From Agrobacterium tumefaciens (GTDB lineage Bacteria; Pseudomonadota; Alphaproteobacteria; Rhizobiales; Rhizobiaceae), in contig NZ_CP072308.1 in NCBI RefSeq assembly GCF_017726655.1, positions 2,114,501 to 2,178,500 on the forward strand: 64,000 nt of DNA, read 5' to 3'. Position numbers and translations under genes: made by a program. This document shows, in pieces, positions 34,638 to 44,775 of the stretch (the stretch's first letter is position 1; each line of letters opens with the position of its first letter). The notes beneath the pieces are model-generated. The model had not been told where the DNA came from. It did no database searches and worked only from the letters and a program-made list of their open reading frames with translations.

Positions 34638-35407
34638 CCGTTCACTTCATCGGCGCTGGTCCGGGCGCTGCGGATCTCATCACGGTACGCGGGCGCGATC
34701 TTATCGCGGCCTGCCCGGTGTGCCTTTATGCGGGCTCGCTGGTTCCGAAAGCGCTAATCGATTATTGCCCGACGGGCGCCCGTATCGTTGATACTTCAGC
34801 TCTTTCGCTCGATGAGATCGAGGCGGAATTCGTGACTGCTGCAAAAGCTGGCAAGGATGTCGCGCGGCTTCATTCCGGCGACCTTTCCGTCTGGAGCGCA
34901 ATGGGTGAACAGATTCGTCGTCTCGAGCGGCTTGGCCTCGACTACACCGTGACGCCGGGCGTGCCATCTTTTGCCGCCGCCGCCGCCACCCTGCAGCGGG
35001 AGCTGACGGTGCCGGAAGTGGCGCAGAGCCTTGTTTTGACGCGCATTTCAGGGCGCGCATCGAAAATGCCTGACGGTGAAACGCTGAAGGCTTTCGGCCA
35101 AACGGGCGCGACGCTCGCCATCCATCTTGCCATTCATGCCATCGGCAAGGTGGTGGAAGAGCTGACACCGCTTTATGGCTCCGATTGTCCGGTCGCCATC
35201 GTCGTTCGCGCTTCATGGCCGGATGAGCGCATTATCCGGGGAACGCTGTTCGATATTGAGGGAAAGCTCGCCGCCGAGCCGGTGGAGCGCACCGCGCTGA
35301 TCTTCGTCGGTCGTGGACTTGCCGCGACTGACTTTCGCGAAAGTGCGCTTTATAGCGCCGATTACGTCCGGCGGTTCCGGTCTCCAAAGGAGGATGCCGC
35401 GGACTGA
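34634..35407 (+). CDS. cobM: Precorrin-4 C11-methyltransferase CobM
   Basis: 257 aa. The tetrapyrrole methylase N-terminus reads [27 protein letters not shown], followed by the CobM/CbiF hallmark [49 protein letters not shown] and [16 protein letters not shown]. The ATG overlaps the cobE stop (ATGA), which fixes the start. Its last 46 bp overlap convergent cbiD. Confidence 0.95.
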   Translation: MTVHFIGAGPGAADLITVRGRDLIAACPVCLYAGSLVPKALIDYCPTGARIVDTSALSLDEIEAEFVTAAKAGKDVARLHSGDLSVWSAMGEQIRRLERLGLDYTVTPGVPSFAAAAATLQRELTVPEVAQSLVLTRISGRASKMPDGETLKAFGQTGATLAIHLAIHAIGKVVEELTPLYGSDCPVAIVVRASWPDERIIRGTLFDIEGKLAAEPVERTALIFVGRGLAATDFRESALYSADYVRRFRSPKEDAAD

Positions 35408-36528
35408 TGCGACGGTGTGGAGGCGGTGCGCCCCTTCAGTGCACCCTGACGATCGAATACAAGAATATCGAGAGCAATGGCGGGGGTTTTCAGCGCTGCC
35501 GCTGCAGTCACCCACGCTTTTTCCGCGACAATTGCGCCGAGGTCTATGCCGGCCCGGTCTGCCAGCTGAAAGGCATGCGCGACCATGTTGGCTTCACGGA
35601 TGGCCATTGCGAGATTTTCGTCCCCCCCGGCTTCTGTCGCCAGTTCCGCCAGCGCGTCAAGATCAGCCAGACCCTTTTTGGAATGCACGTCGAGCATCCC
35701 TTGGGCGAGCTTGGTCATCTTTGCAACGCCACCCGCAATCGTCACCCGCTCGACCGGATGGCTGCGCAGATACTTCAACATGCCGCCGATAAAATCGCCC
35801 ATGTCGATCAGCGCGGTTTCCGGCAGATCGTAAAGCGCCTGCCCGGCTTTTTCGGATGTATCGCCGGTAGCGCCGAGAAGATGAGTGCAGCCGGTTGCCC
35901 GCGCGACGTCGATGCCGCGCCAGATGGAGTGAATCCAGGCCGAGCAGGAAAAGGGAATGACGATACCCGTGGTGCCGAGGATAGAAATTCCGCCAACGAT
36001 GCCGAGCCTGCCGTTCAGGGTTTTTTGAGCCAGCCGCTCCCCATCGCGGACGGAAATCTCCACCTCGAAATCGGCATCGTCTCCCGCGACCTCGCGAATG
36101 GCGGCCTCGATCATCCGTCGCGGTACAGGGTTGATAGCGGGTTCCCCGGGCGGCAGCGGCAGGCCCGGCCGGGTGATGGTGCCGACGCCCTTGCCTGCCT
36201 TGAAAGTGACGCCACTTCCCGGCCTCCCCGGCCGCACTGTGCTTTCGATCAACGCGCCGTGGGTAACGTCGGGATCGTCGCCCGCGTCCTTGATCACCCC
36301 TGCACGGGCGAAGTTTTTACCCCTTTCCTCGGTGGCGAGGGAAAATGCAGGTCGTGCGCCGCTTGGAAGTTCGACCTCGACAGGGTAAGGAAACTCGCCG
36401 GTCAGAAGGGCGGCGCAGGCCGCCTTCGAGGCTGCCGCCGCGCAGGTTCCCGTGGTCCAGCCGCGGCGAAGGGTCTTTCCATCCGTATCCATGTGAATTT
36501 CTATAGCCGCGACGGCATTTTCAGTCAT
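35362..36528 (-). CDS. cbiD: C1-methyltransferase CbiD (cobalt-precorrin-5B type)
   Basis: 388 aa from [13 protein letters not shown]; an internal ATG at 36492 is a shorter alternative. Signature parts are [67 protein letters not shown] and [21 protein letters not shown]. CbiD methylates C1 of the corrin ring in the anaerobic pathway. In rhizobial aerobic clusters it is thought to replace CobF, and no cobF is seen here. It is alone on the minus strand, overlapping cobM by 46 bp, with only 22 bp between its start and the divergent cobA start. Confidence 0.93.
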   Translation of the reverse strand: MTENAVAAIEIHMDTDGKTLRRGWTTGTCAAAASKAACAALLTGEFPYPVEVELPSGARPAFSLATEERGKNFARAGVIKDAGDDPDVTHGALIESTVRPGRPGSGVTFKAGKGVGTITRPGLPLPPGEPAINPVPRRMIEAAIREVAGDDADFEVEISVRDGERLAQKTLNGRLGIVGGISILGTTGIVIPFSCSAWIHSIWRGIDVARATGCTHLLGATGDTSEKAGQALYDLPETALIDMGDFIGGMLKYLRSHPVERVTIAGGVAKMTKLAQGMLDVHSKKGLADLDALAELATEAGGDENLAMAIREANMVAHAFQLADRAGIDLGAIVAEKAWVTAAAALKTPAIALDILVFDRQGALKGRTASTPSHQSAASSFGDRNRRT

Positions 36529-36550
36529 CGTTAAAAAGCAGCCGGGAAGA

Positions 36551-37339
36551 ATGTCGATACCGAAGATCATAAACAGCATCGCCGCAAACAGCCCCGTTTT
36601 CGAGAGCGGGCACGTCTGGCTGGCAGGCGCCGGGCCGGGTGATGTGCGGTATCTGACGCTGGAAGTGGCGCTGGCGCTCTCCCAGGCCGACGTCATCGTG
36701 CGCGATGCGCTGGTCAGTGATGATGTCGTTGCCCTTGGGCCGCAGGCCGAGATCGTTTTTGCCGGCAAAAGGGGCGGTAAGCCTTCCGCGACACAGGACA
36801 ATATCACTGCGTCGTTGATCGATTTTGCCCGGCAGGGAAAGAAGGTCTTGCGGCTGAAGGGCGGTGATCCGTTCGTTTTCGGACGTGGGGGTGAAGAAGC
36901 AGAGGCGCTTGTTGCCGCCGACATCCCTTTTCGTATTCTGCCTGGCATGACGTCCTCCTTCACCGCCCTTGCGTCAGCGCGAATTCCAGCGACGATGCGC
37001 GGCATCAGCCGCGCCGTGACGCTGGCAACCGGCCATGCAGCGGGCACAGAAGAGGACCTCGATTGGCTGGCACTGGCGAAGACCCGCGAACCCATCGTCG
37101 TTTACATGGGGCTCAAGAATATCGGGACGATTGCCGGGCTTCTGATGCAGGGTGGACGTTCCGGCGACACGCCGGTCGCGGTCATCATGTCCGCCACCAC
37201 TCCGCAGGAGCGGATATTCATCGGAAAGCTGGAGAGCATAGCTGACGATGCAATCCGGGAAAATTTCGAAGCGCCGGCTTTGATCGTTATCGGCGAGATC
37301 GTTTCGATGCGGTCGCGCCTCGGGGTTTTCGGTTCATGA
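36551..37339 (+). CDS. cobA: Uroporphyrinogen-III C-methyltransferase CobA (SUMT)
   Basis: 262 aa. SUMT hallmarks are VWLAGAGPGDVRYLTLEVALALSQADVIVRDALVS, RLKGGDPFVFGRGGEEAEAL, PFRILPGMTSSFTALASARIP, VTLATGHAAG and VVYMGLKNI. It makes precorrin-2 from uroporphyrinogen III, the entry point of B12 (and possibly sirohaem) synthesis. The first 18 residues are a variable extension. It overlaps cobB by ATGA. Confidence 0.95.
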   Translation: MSIPKIINSIAANSPVFESGHVWLAGAGPGDVRYLTLEVALALSQADVIVRDALVSDDVVALGPQAEIVFAGKRGGKPSATQDNITASLIDFARQGKKVLRLKGGDPFVFGRGGEEAEALVAADIPFRILPGMTSSFTALASARIPATMRGISRAVTLATGHAAGTEEDLDWLALAKTREPIVVYMGLKNIGTIAGLLMQGGRSGDTPVAVIMSATTPQERIFIGKLESIADDAIRENFEAPALIVIGEIVSMRSRLGVFGS

Positions 37340-38652
37340 CGGCGCGGGCAATCATCATTGGCGCTCCACGCTCCGGCTCAGGCAAGACAAGCGTGACGAT
37401 CGGCCTGCTTCGCGCTTTTGCCCGACGCGGCATCAAGGTGCGCGGCATCAAGACCGGCCCGGATTACATCGATCCGGGGTTCCACGCTTTTGCGACAGGC
37501 ACACCTGGCCTTAATCTCGATAGCTGGGCCATGCAGCCGGACTTGCTGTGCTATCTGTTTTCCGAACAGACAGGGGATGCGGAGCTTGTTCTCATTGAAA
37601 GCGCCATGGGCCTGTTCGACGGCATCCCGGGAGCGGAAAATCGCACCGGATCGGCGGCGGATCTGGCGCGGCTCTTCGGCATTCCCGTGCTTCTGGTGCT
37701 GGATGTGTCCGGCCAGTCGCAAACGGCGGCCGCCATTGCTCATGGCTTTGCCCACTACGATCCTGCGGTGACCATGGCCGCCGTTGTGTTGAACCGGGCG
37801 GGCAGCGAAAGACACCGGACGTTGTGCACGGAGGCTATCGAAAAGATCGGCCTTCCCGTCGCCGGATGTGTGCTGAGAGACCCGTCGCTCGTCCTTCCTG
37901 AACGACATCTGGGGTTGGTACAGGCCAGCGAACATCCGGAAATTGAAGCCCACATCGAACGGCTGGCGGATGTGATGGAGAAGTCCATCGATCTCGACGT
38001 TCTGCTGTCCCTTGCGGCACCGGTGAATGTTCCTGCCGGCTCGGGAGAGATGGCCATCGCTCCGCCCGGCCAGCGCATTGCCCTGGCCGAGGATGCAGCG
38101 TTCACCTTTCTCTATCCGCACATTAAAGCGCATTGGCGCGCGGCAGGTGCAGAGATCATTCCGTTTTCGCCGCTTGCGGACGAGGCGCCCGACGCCAGCT
38201 GTGATATCTGCTGGCTGCCGGGCGGTTATCCCGAGCTTCATGCCGGCAAGCTCGCCGATGCCGCTGGTTTCAAGGCGGGGATCGCCAGATTTGCTGCGGC
38301 AAAGCCTGTTCATGGCGAGTGCGGCGGTTACATGGTGCTCGGCGAGGCGCTGGAGGATGCCGACGGCGTCAACCACCCGATGACCGGGCTTCTGTCGCAT
38401 GCCACCAGCTTTGCCACGCGCAAGATGAACCTTGGCTACCGGCAGGCGACTATTGCGGCAGATGGGCCGCTTGGTACGGCTGGTGTTGTGCTGCGCGGCC
38501 ACGAATTTCATTACGCCCGCGTCACCGATCCCGGTCGTGATGAGCCATTTGCCCAGATTGCCGATGGGCAGGGCCGGCCGCTCGGGCCATCGGGCGGCAG
38601 GAGAGGAAGTGTCTCCGGCACATTTTTCCACGCGATCGCCAGAGGCAATTGA
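37336..38652 (+). CDS. cobB: Hydrogenobyrinic acid a,c-diamide synthase CobB
   Basis: 438 aa. The N-terminal P-loop-like domain begins IIIGAPRSGSGKTSVTIGLLRAF, with GIKTGPDYIDPGFH and ESAMGLFDGI. The C-terminal class I amidotransferase domain has VHGECGGYMVLGEAL with the nucleophilic Cys, and GHEFHYARV with a candidate catalytic His. It amidates the a and c side chains before cobalt insertion by CobNST. The start overlaps the cobA stop. No clear terminator follows. Confidence 0.95.
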   Translation: MTARAIIIGAPRSGSGKTSVTIGLLRAFARRGIKVRGIKTGPDYIDPGFHAFATGTPGLNLDSWAMQPDLLCYLFSEQTGDAELVLIESAMGLFDGIPGAENRTGSAADLARLFGIPVLLVLDVSGQSQTAAAIAHGFAHYDPAVTMAAVVLNRAGSERHRTLCTEAIEKIGLPVAGCVLRDPSLVLPERHLGLVQASEHPEIEAHIERLADVMEKSIDLDVLLSLAAPVNVPAGSGEMAIAPPGQRIALAEDAAFTFLYPHIKAHWRAAGAEIIPFSPLADEAPDASCDICWLPGGYPELHAGKLADAAGFKAGIARFAAAKPVHGECGGYMVLGEALEDADGVNHPMTGLLSHATSFATRKMNLGYRQATIAADGPLGTAGVVLRGHEFHYARVTDPGRDEPFAQIADGQGRPLGPSGGRRGSVSGTFFHAIARGN

Positions 38653-38858
38653 TGAACTGAATCGGTGCGGCTGCGGCAAAGTGGAGCGCCCAGCGAAAGT
38701 TTCTATGTGCCGATCACGGGAAAGTGCTATAGGTCTGCAAGAGCCTATGGGGAACCGCGGTATTGCGTTCTTCGTGGCCGGTGACGGTGAGCGACTAGGC
38801 CCACTGCATTGTCCAACCCGAAATTGATATCGCGCATTTATATCGAGCGTGCCTGCCT

Positions 38859-40100
38859 ATGGTCAAACCCGGTTTTCTCGTCTTTGCCGTCCTTGTTATG
38901 AGCATCTCGATGGTGCCAGTCGGCCATTCAGCGATGGATGCCCACGGGGGCGAGGACTATGCGACACTGGAAAAGCTCGGCGCGGCGCTCTTCGACGATC
39001 CCAATCTTTCGATGAACCGGACGATGGCCTGTTCCACCTGCCATATGCAGGCCGCCGGCTTTTCCGATGCGCGGGAGAGCGACAAGGTGGGGCGGGATGT
39101 CTCGCTCGGTGATGACGGTATCTCGCTTGGCGATCGCAATGCGCCAACGGCAGCCTACGCGAAGTTCACGCCACCTTTCGGCAAGAATGCAGCAGGAGAG
39201 TATGTCGGCGGACAATTCTGGGACGGTCGCGCCTCGCAGCTCGAGGATCAAGCGGGCGGGCCACCGCTCAACCCTATCGAAATGGGCATGCCGGACAAGG
39301 CATCCGTCGTCAAACGTCTGAAGGAAAACCCCGACTATGTCGCGGCCTTCGGCACGCAGTTCGGCAAGGATGTGTTCCAGAGCGACGAAACCGCCTATGC
39401 CGCGATGACCAGGGCGCTGGCGAGCTTCGAGCGTTCGGCCGAATTCTCAACCTTCGATTCCAAATATGACCGTTTCCTGCGCGGCGAAGAAAAGCTTACC
39501 GATCAGGAGGAACTGGGTCGCGTGCTGATTTCCTCGACGCAGTTCACCAATTGCAATACCTGCCACGAAATCCGTGGTGCCAAGGGTCTGGAAGACGGCC
39601 TCTTCACCAACCACAAATATTTCAACATCGGTGTGCCTGCCAATACATCCGTCAGGGCTGCGAATGGTTCGAAGCCTGGCGCAGTCGATCTCGGTCTGGC
39701 GCAGAACCCCGCCGTCGCCGGCGATCCTGCCCAGCGCGGCAAGTTCAAGGTGCCGACGCTGCGCAACGTCGCCGTGACCGGTCCTTACATGCACAATGGT
39801 GTGTTCAAGGATTTGCGCACGGTCGTGCTGTTCTATGTGAAATATAAGAGCAAAAAGCCCAGCCGTCAGATCAATCCGGAAACCGGCAAGACCTGGGATG
39901 CACCCGAGGTCCCTGAGAATATCGCCATGACGGAGCTGACATCGGCACCGGCGCTGGATGATAAGCGGGTGAACGCCATCGTGGCATTTCTGAAGACGCT
40001 GACCGACAGGCGTTACGAGCATCTTCTCCCGAAGGAAGATGGGCAGGCGACCGTGCCGCCTGCCCAGCCTGTTTCAAATCTTATGCCGAAAGCGCCTTGA
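38859..40100 (+). CDS. Di-haem cytochrome c peroxidase family protein
   Basis: 413 aa. A hydrophobic signal segment (about residues 5-24) precedes two haem c motifs: CSTCH (C58, C61, H62) and CNTCH (near residue 233). Other family parts are [60 protein letters not shown] and [24 protein letters not shown]. It is a periplasmic peroxidase of the CcpA/MauG class, presumably reducing H2O2 with electrons from cytochrome c. Its 3' end overlaps leuB by 20 bp on the opposite strand. The 206 bp upstream hold no gene I can support. Confidence 0.92.
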   Translation: MVKPGFLVFAVLVMSISMVPVGHSAMDAHGGEDYATLEKLGAALFDDPNLSMNRTMACSTCHMQAAGFSDARESDKVGRDVSLGDDGISLGDRNAPTAAYAKFTPPFGKNAAGEYVGGQFWDGRASQLEDQAGGPPLNPIEMGMPDKASVVKRLKENPDYVAAFGTQFGKDVFQSDETAYAAMTRALASFERSAEFSTFDSKYDRFLRGEEKLTDQEELGRVLISSTQFTNCNTCHEIRGAKGLEDGLFTNHKYFNIGVPANTSVRAANGSKPGAVDLGLAQNPAVAGDPAQRGKFKVPTLRNVAVTGPYMHNGVFKDLRTVVLFYVKYKSKKPSRQINPETGKTWDAPEVPENIAMTELTSAPALDDKRVNAIVAFLKTLTDRRYEHLLPKEDGQATVPPAQPVSNLMPKAP

Positions 40101-41193
40101 ATTCGGCCAGAACCGCGTCGCCCATCTCGGCGGTGCTGACCTGACGGGAACCATCGGCCATGATGTCGGCCGTTCGGATGCCCTGGTCGAGCACATTCGC
40201 AATCGCCGTCTCCAGTCTGGAAGCTTCGTCTACCATGCTAAACGAGTAGCGAAGGCACATGGCGAAGGAGGCGATCATGGCAATCGGGTTGGCAATGCCC
40301 TTGCCGGCAATGTCGGGTGCCGAGCCGTGGACCGGCTCGTACATGGCCTTGCGCTTGCCCGTCTTGGCGTCGGGGGCACCAAGCGAAGCGGACGGCAGCA
40401 TGCCGAGCGAGCCTGTCAGCATGGCGGCAACGTCTGAGAGCATATCGCCAAACAGATTGTCGGTGACGATCACGTCGAACTGCTTGGGTTTGCGCACCAG
40501 CTGCATGCCGCCGGCATCCGCCAGCATATGCTCCAGCTGCACGTCCTTGTACTTGGCGGCGTGGGTTTCGGTGACGACCTGGTTCCACAACACGCCCGAT
40601 TTCATGACGTTGCGCTTCTCCATCGAGCAGACGCGGTTATCGCGGGTGCGGGCCAGTTCGAAAGCGACGCTGGCGATACGCTCGATCTCGAAAGTGTCGT
40701 AGATCTGCGTATCGATGCCGCGCTTCTGGCCGTTGCCGAGATCGATGATCTGCTTCGGTTCACCGAAGTAGACGCCGCCTGTCAGCTCGCGGACGATGAG
40801 GATGTCGAGGCCTTCGACTAGTTCCGGCTTCAGCGACGAGGCGGATGCGAGCGCGGGATAGCAGATGGCCGGCCGCAGATTGGCGAACAGTTCGAGATCC
40901 TTGCGCAGGCGCAGCAGGCCGGCTTCCGGACGATGCTCATAGGGAACGCCATCCCATTTCGGACCGCCGACGGCGCCGAACAGGATTGCATCGGCGGCAA
41001 GCGCCTTTTCCATATCCGCATCGGAAATCGCCACACCATGGGCGTCGTAAGCCGAACCACCGACGAGGCCTTCCGAAACGGTGAAACCTGCATTGTGCGC
41101 GCTGTTCATATAGTCGATCAGCTTGCGGACCTCGGCCATGGCTTCAGGGCCGATACCATCACCGGGTAGCAGGAAAAGCGAACGGACTGTCAT
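40081..41193 (-). CDS. leuB: 3-isopropylmalate dehydrogenase LeuB
   Basis: 370 aa. It oxidatively decarboxylates 3-isopropylmalate with NAD in leucine synthesis. Visible are [27 protein letters not shown], the substrate-loop Arg segments ([14 protein letters not shown]), [33 protein letters not shown] and the NAD site [23 protein letters not shown]. It starts with a typical SD (AGGGGTCCCC ATG) and ends inside the convergent peroxidase gene. leuD is 216 bp upstream on the same strand, separated by a terminator. Confidence 0.97.
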   Translation of the reverse strand: MTVRSLFLLPGDGIGPEAMAEVRKLIDYMNSAHNAGFTVSEGLVGGSAYDAHGVAISDADMEKALAADAILFGAVGGPKWDGVPYEHRPEAGLLRLRKDLELFANLRPAICYPALASASSLKPELVEGLDILIVRELTGGVYFGEPKQIIDLGNGQKRGIDTQIYDTFEIERIASVAFELARTRDNRVCSMEKRNVMKSGVLWNQVVTETHAAKYKDVQLEHMLADAGGMQLVRKPKQFDVIVTDNLFGDMLSDVAAMLTGSLGMLPSASLGAPDAKTGKRKAMYEPVHGSAPDIAGKGIANPIAMIASFAMCLRYSFSMVDEASRLETAIANVLDQGIRTADIMADGSRQVSTAEMGDAVLAEFKALSA

Positions 41194-41350
41194 GGGGACC
41201 CCTCCTTGGGCGCACGCCTGAAGGACCGGGTGGGTCTTTCGATTGCGGCGAGCGCGGCGTCAAACTCGTTTGCGTCCATGCCAGAGCGTGTCATCGGCCG
41301 GACGGTTCGACGGCTTCTTATCTCCGCCTCAGGGGCTTTTCAAGCAAAGC

Positions 41351-41390
41351 AAAAGCCGATCCGGTACGGTTTTGTACAGGATCGGCTTTT
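41351..41390. terminator. Bidirectional terminator downstream of leuD
   Basis: A perfect 12-bp stem AAAAGCCGATCC / GGATCGGCTTTT with a 16-nt loop that can itself pair (GTAC...GTAC). It lies 20 bp past the leuD stop, so leuB probably has its own promoter in the rest of the 41194-41409 gap. Confidence 0.88.
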
Positions 41391-41409
41391 TCAAAGGCGT
41401 CGAACAGGC

Positions 41410-42015
41410 TCAGGCCCAGGGGCGGGCCGAGGCATTGGTCTTTTCAAACGTATCGATGGCGCCCGCATGCTCAAGCGTCAGGCCGATATCGTCGAGACCG
41501 TTCAGCATGCAATGGCGTTTGAACTCATCGATCTCAAAGGTGATCGTGCCGCCATCGGGGCCGCTGATTTCCTGACGCTCCAGGTCGATCGAAAGAACGG
41601 CGTTCGATCCGCGGGAAGCGTCGTCCAGCAGCTTTTCGAGGTTTTCCGGGCTGACGACGACAGGCAGGATGCCGTTCTTGAAACAGTTATTGTAGAAGAT
41701 GTCGGCGAAGCTGGTGGAGATGACGCAGCGTATGCCGAAATCCAGAAGCGCCCACGGCGCATGCTCGCGCGACGAACCGCAGCCGAAATTGTCGCCAGCG
41801 ACGAGAATCTGAGCATTTTGATAGGCGGGCTTGTTCAGGACGAAATCCGGATTAGGCGAGCCGTCCTCAAGATAACGCGACTCGGCAAAAAGGCCTTTGC
41901 CAAGGCCGGTGCGCTTGATGGTTTTCAGATAGTCTTTCGGAATGATCATATCGGTGTCGATATTGACCACCGGCATGGGCGCGGCGACGCCCGTCAGCTT
42001 GGTGAATTTTTCCAT
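41410..42015 (-). CDS. leuD: 3-isopropylmalate dehydratase small subunit LeuD
   Basis: 201 aa, the swivel domain of isopropylmalate isomerase. Key parts are [76 protein letters not shown] and [14 protein letters not shown]. It works with LeuC, which is not in the window. The gene is followed by a strong terminator and is transcribed towards leuB. Confidence 0.97.
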   Translation of the reverse strand: MEKFTKLTGVAAPMPVVNIDTDMIIPKDYLKTIKRTGLGKGLFAESRYLEDGSPNPDFVLNKPAYQNAQILVAGDNFGCGSSREHAPWALLDFGIRCVISTSFADIFYNNCFKNGILPVVVSPENLEKLLDDASRGSNAVLSIDLERQEISGPDGGTITFEIDEFKRHCMLNGLDDIGLTLEHAGAIDTFEKTNASARPWA

Positions 42016-42176
42016 CTGTCGCTTTCCGTGTTTACCATGAACGGTTCTAGAGCCAGCGGCGGCTTCCCGACGTTCAAGCCTCGAATTACTCTAAAACGCG
42101 GAACTTTAGAAGCGCAAACAGGGGCTCTTCGGTACGCCGTATGGGGCGCACCGGCATTTTTCCCGGTTAACCGACC

Positions 42177-42407
42177 TTAGAGATCGATGATGGTGCCCTT
42201 GCCGTCGTTCCAGACGCGCATGTCGCGCTGGTTGCGGGTCTTGACCGGAATGGGAGCTGGTTTCAGACGCGCGGTCAGAATCCGGGCTGCGCTGATAACC
42301 GCGAGCACGCCGATGAAAGCCACCGTGAGCGAGGCCGTGAAAAGAGCCGCCATGGCAAGAATTGCGATACCGGAGGCGGCGATGAAAAATGAACGGATGC
42401 CTTGCAT
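42177..42407 (-). CDS. Small inner-membrane protein of unknown function
   Basis: 76 aa. The N-terminal 47 residues form two closely spaced hydrophobic segments (FFIAASGIAILAMAALFTAS and TVAFIGVLAVISAARIL), followed by a basic/polar tail ending GKGTIIDL. The ATG has an AGGTTGA-type ribosome site upstream. I recognise it only as a Rhizobiaceae-type hypothetical. It lies between leuD and the divergent CitE-like gene and is probably monocistronic. Confidence 0.7.
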   Translation of the reverse strand: MQGIRSFFIAASGIAILAMAALFTASLTVAFIGVLAVISAARILTARLKPAPIPVKTRNQRDMRVWNDGKGTIIDL

Positions 42408-42516
42408 GATTCAACCTTTCTTTCCAGACGAATGTGGGCCTTCTTCTTCCGGCTTGCAAGAGGATTCGGTGGATTGTCAGCTTGCAGATGTCACAAAAGC
42501 TTGACACAAGTGCGGC

Positions 42517-43428
42517 ATGGTCAGTTTTTCAGAAAATATTCTTGCGAGACCGCGCCGTTCCATTCTCTCTGTGCCGGCGATCAACGAACGCGCGCTGGAG
42601 AAGATCCCGACGCTCGACTGTGACGCCTTCATCCTCGATCTCGAGGATTCCGTTGCTCCCGAGATGAAGGGGAAGGCCCGGGATAATCTTGAAAAGCTGT
42701 TCTCGCAGCGATCGTTCGGTCTGGGGGAAGCGGTCATCCGCATCAATCCGCTTTCAACACCGGATGGGAGAGCGGATCTGCAGTTGGTCCTCTCTTGCAA
42801 GCCGGATGCGGTGCTGTTGCCGAAGGTGGAGCAGCCTGCTGCCATCCATGATCTGGCCGATCTGCTGTCCGAGGCCGATGCGCCTGAGGCGCTGAAAATC
42901 TGGGCCATGATCGAGACGCCTCTTGGTGTTCTGAACGCCACGTCAATCGCGGATGCTGCGCACACGCCGGATTCGCGGCTTGAAGCCTTTGTCATCGGTC
43001 TTAACGATCTGCGCAAGGAAACACGGGTTTCGGCCGGGGCGGGCCGCACCTACCTCGTTCCGTGGATGATGCAGGTCGTGCTTGCCGCCCGTGCCTACGG
43101 TCTGGATGTCATCGACAGCGTGTCGAATGATTTTCGCGATATGGAAGCTTTCGAAGCTGAATGTGAACAGGGTCGAGCCATGGGCTTCGACGGCAAGATG
43201 CTGATCCATCCTGCCCAGATTGACGCCGCCAATCGCCATTTCGGTCCGGATGAGACGGCGATAAGGGATGCACGCCAGATCATTGCCGCTTTCACAACGC
43301 CCGAATCTGTGGAATTGAACGTCATCAACATGAACGGACGCATGATCGAGCGGCTGCATGTGGCTGAGGCCGAGAGGCTGGTCGCCATGGCCGATATCAT
43401 CGCCGCGAGAAAGGAAAAAGAGACGTGA
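42517..43428 (+). CDS. HpcH/HpaI aldolase/citrate lyase (CitE-like) family protein
   Basis: 303 aa, a TIM-barrel CoA-ester lyase. Visible are RPRRSILSVPAINERALEKIPTLDCDAFILDLEDSVAPEMK, with the family metal-binding region, then VLLPKVEQPAAI, KIWAMIETPLGVLNA and FDGKMLIHPAQIDAANRHF. Relatives include citrate lyase beta subunit and malyl-/beta-methylmalyl-CoA lyases. No citD/citF neighbours exist, so it is a stand-alone lyase or thioesterase-like enzyme of unknown substrate. It overlaps the next small gene by 4 bp. Confidence 0.85.
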   Translation: MVSFSENILARPRRSILSVPAINERALEKIPTLDCDAFILDLEDSVAPEMKGKARDNLEKLFSQRSFGLGEAVIRINPLSTPDGRADLQLVLSCKPDAVLLPKVEQPAAIHDLADLLSEADAPEALKIWAMIETPLGVLNATSIADAAHTPDSRLEAFVIGLNDLRKETRVSAGAGRTYLVPWMMQVVLAARAYGLDVIDSVSNDFRDMEAFEAECEQGRAMGFDGKMLIHPAQIDAANRHFGPDETAIRDARQIIAAFTTPESVELNVINMNGRMIERLHVAEAERLVAMADIIAARKEKET

Positions 43429-43631
43429 AGGTCTATCGTTTCATCACCGGCCCTGACGACGCCAAATTTTGTCATCGCGTTACCGAAGCCTTGAACAAGG
43501 GCTGGGAACTGGCGGGTTCACCAAGCTATGCATTCAATGCGGCAGCAGGTGTCATGCATTGCGGCCAGGCGGTGACCAAGGTCGTCGAGGGCAAGGAATA
43601 CCATCCGGACATGAAGCTCGGAGAGCAATAA
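43425..43631 (+). CDS. DUF1737 small protein
   Basis: 68 aa. The whole protein matches the DUF1737 pattern: YRFITGPDDAKFCHRVTEALNKGWELAGSPSYAFN, then AVTKVVEGKEYHPDMKLGEQ. Function unknown. Its ATG overlaps the CitE-like stop (ATGA), so the two are translationally coupled. It is convergent with the zincin gene across a 19-bp gap. Confidence 0.8.
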   Translation: MKVYRFITGPDDAKFCHRVTEALNKGWELAGSPSYAFNAAAGVMHCGQAVTKVVEGKEYHPDMKLGEQ

Positions 43632-43650
43632 CTGATGGTAGCCGCCCCGA

Positions 43651-44091
43651 TCAGCGATCGGCGGCGGCCTCGTCGGCGCTTTCTTCGATGCGTTCCATGT
43701 CGTCATCCGACAGGCCGAAATGATGGCCGATTTCATGGATGAGGACATGGGTGATGATATCGCCAAGCGTCTCCTCGTTCTCGGCCCAATAGTCGAGAAT
43801 GGGGCGGCGATACAGCGTGATACGGTTTACCATCTCGCCGGTTTCCATGGTGAAACGCTCGGAGATGCCGCGCCCCTCGAAAAGGCCGAGCAGGTCGAAT
43901 GGCGTTTCGAGCGCCATGTCCTCGAACACGTCGTCGGTCGGAAAATCGGCGATCTCGATGATGAGATCCTTGGTCAGTGCGCGAAATTCTTCCGGCAGGT
44001 GGCCATATGCCTCGATCGCCAGCGACTCAAAGGCGGAAAGTGTCGGCGCGTGGCGGTCCCGCCAATCGTCGGTCTTGTCTATGCGGGCCAT
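43651..44091 (-). CDS. Small zincin-like metallopeptidase family protein
   Basis: 146 aa from MARIDKTDDW, which follows a strong AAGGAGCAGAA ribosome site; the 32 extra upstream codons in the frame are not family-like. The C-terminal active-site motif is HVLIHEIGHHFGLSDDDMERIE (HExxHxxGLSDDDM), typical of the 'metallopeptidase family protein' (Zincin_1) group. Earlier conserved parts are EIADFPTDDVFEDM and ITLYRRPILDYWAE. The substrate is unknown. No signal peptide is present. Confidence 0.85.
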   Translation of the reverse strand: MARIDKTDDWRDRHAPTLSAFESLAIEAYGHLPEEFRALTKDLIIEIADFPTDDVFEDMALETPFDLLGLFEGRGISERFTMETGEMVNRITLYRRPILDYWAENEETLGDIITHVLIHEIGHHFGLSDDDMERIEESADEAAADR

Positions 44092-44215
44092 TTCTGCTCC
44101 TTGTTGGAAGGCCCATATAAACACTTGCTGAACAAATTTCGAGACCTGACTGCCGCACCTGCCGAAAAAGCATGAAATTCTCGGCATTACAGTTACTTTT
44201 CAAGCCGTCTTCATC

Positions 44216-44244
44216 TTGACATAAACCGGCGTCTCGCGTAATCG
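44216..44244 (+). promoter_or_regulatory. Candidate sigma-70 promoter for rplU-rpmA
   Basis: TTGACA (44216-44221), a 17-bp spacer and TAATCG (44239-44244), about 175 nt upstream of rplU. It lies in the 329-bp gap 44092-44420, which holds no supported gene; the remaining leader may carry ribosomal-protein regulatory structure that I cannot define. Confidence 0.5.
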
Positions 44245-44420
44245 GCACCCAAATTGATGGCGTAGTGCGCCTTCTGTTTATGCCGCCTTTCAAATGGCGG
44301 TTTCACCGGCAGACATTCCACGGGCATTCGGCCCTGACGGATTTCCGCTACTCCGACTGATAAAAAGACGGCCAGCTTGCTTTGGCGGGCAGAGCCGGAA
44401 CGAACATGAAAGGATAAAAA

Positions 44421-44735
44421 ATGTTCGCAGTCATCAAGACCGGCGGTAAGCAGTACCGCGTAGCGGCCGACGCCGTGCTGACCATCGAAAAGCTGGAAGC
44501 AGAGGCAGGCGCAACTGTAGAATTCACCGAAGTTCTCGTTGTTGGCGAAGGTGCCGACGCCAAGTTCGGTGCTCCCTTCGTCAAGGGTGCCATCGTCAAG
44601 GCTGAAGTTGTCGAGCACAACCGCGGCAAGAAGGTCATCGCCTTCAAGAAGCGTCGTCGTCAGAACTCCAAGCGTTCGCGCGGCCATCGTCAGCATCACA
44701 CTGTCGTCCGCATCACGGACATCGTTGCTGCCTAA
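44421..44735 (+). CDS. rplU: 50S ribosomal protein L21
   Basis: 104 aa. [35 protein letters not shown] is the standard L21 N-terminus, and the basic segment [29 protein letters not shown] is the L21 RNA-binding loop. AAAGGA precedes the ATG. It is co-transcribed with rpmA, 40 bp downstream. Confidence 0.98.
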   Translation: MFAVIKTGGKQYRVAADAVLTIEKLEAEAGATVEFTEVLVVGEGADAKFGAPFVKGAIVKAEVVEHNRGKKVIAFKKRRRQNSKRSRGHRQHHTVVRITDIVAA

Positions 44736-44775
44736 TCGGCGCGACACGGGAAACAAGGTTTAAAGGAGAACTCCA

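Noticed and set aside
38432..38827. 131-aa plus-strand frame running from cobB into the peroxidase leader
   Set aside because: Most of it is out of frame within cobB; the remaining tail has no homology that I recognise.
41206..42180. 324-aa plus-strand frame opposite leuD
   Set aside because: Antisense to leuD and crosses its terminator; no domain.
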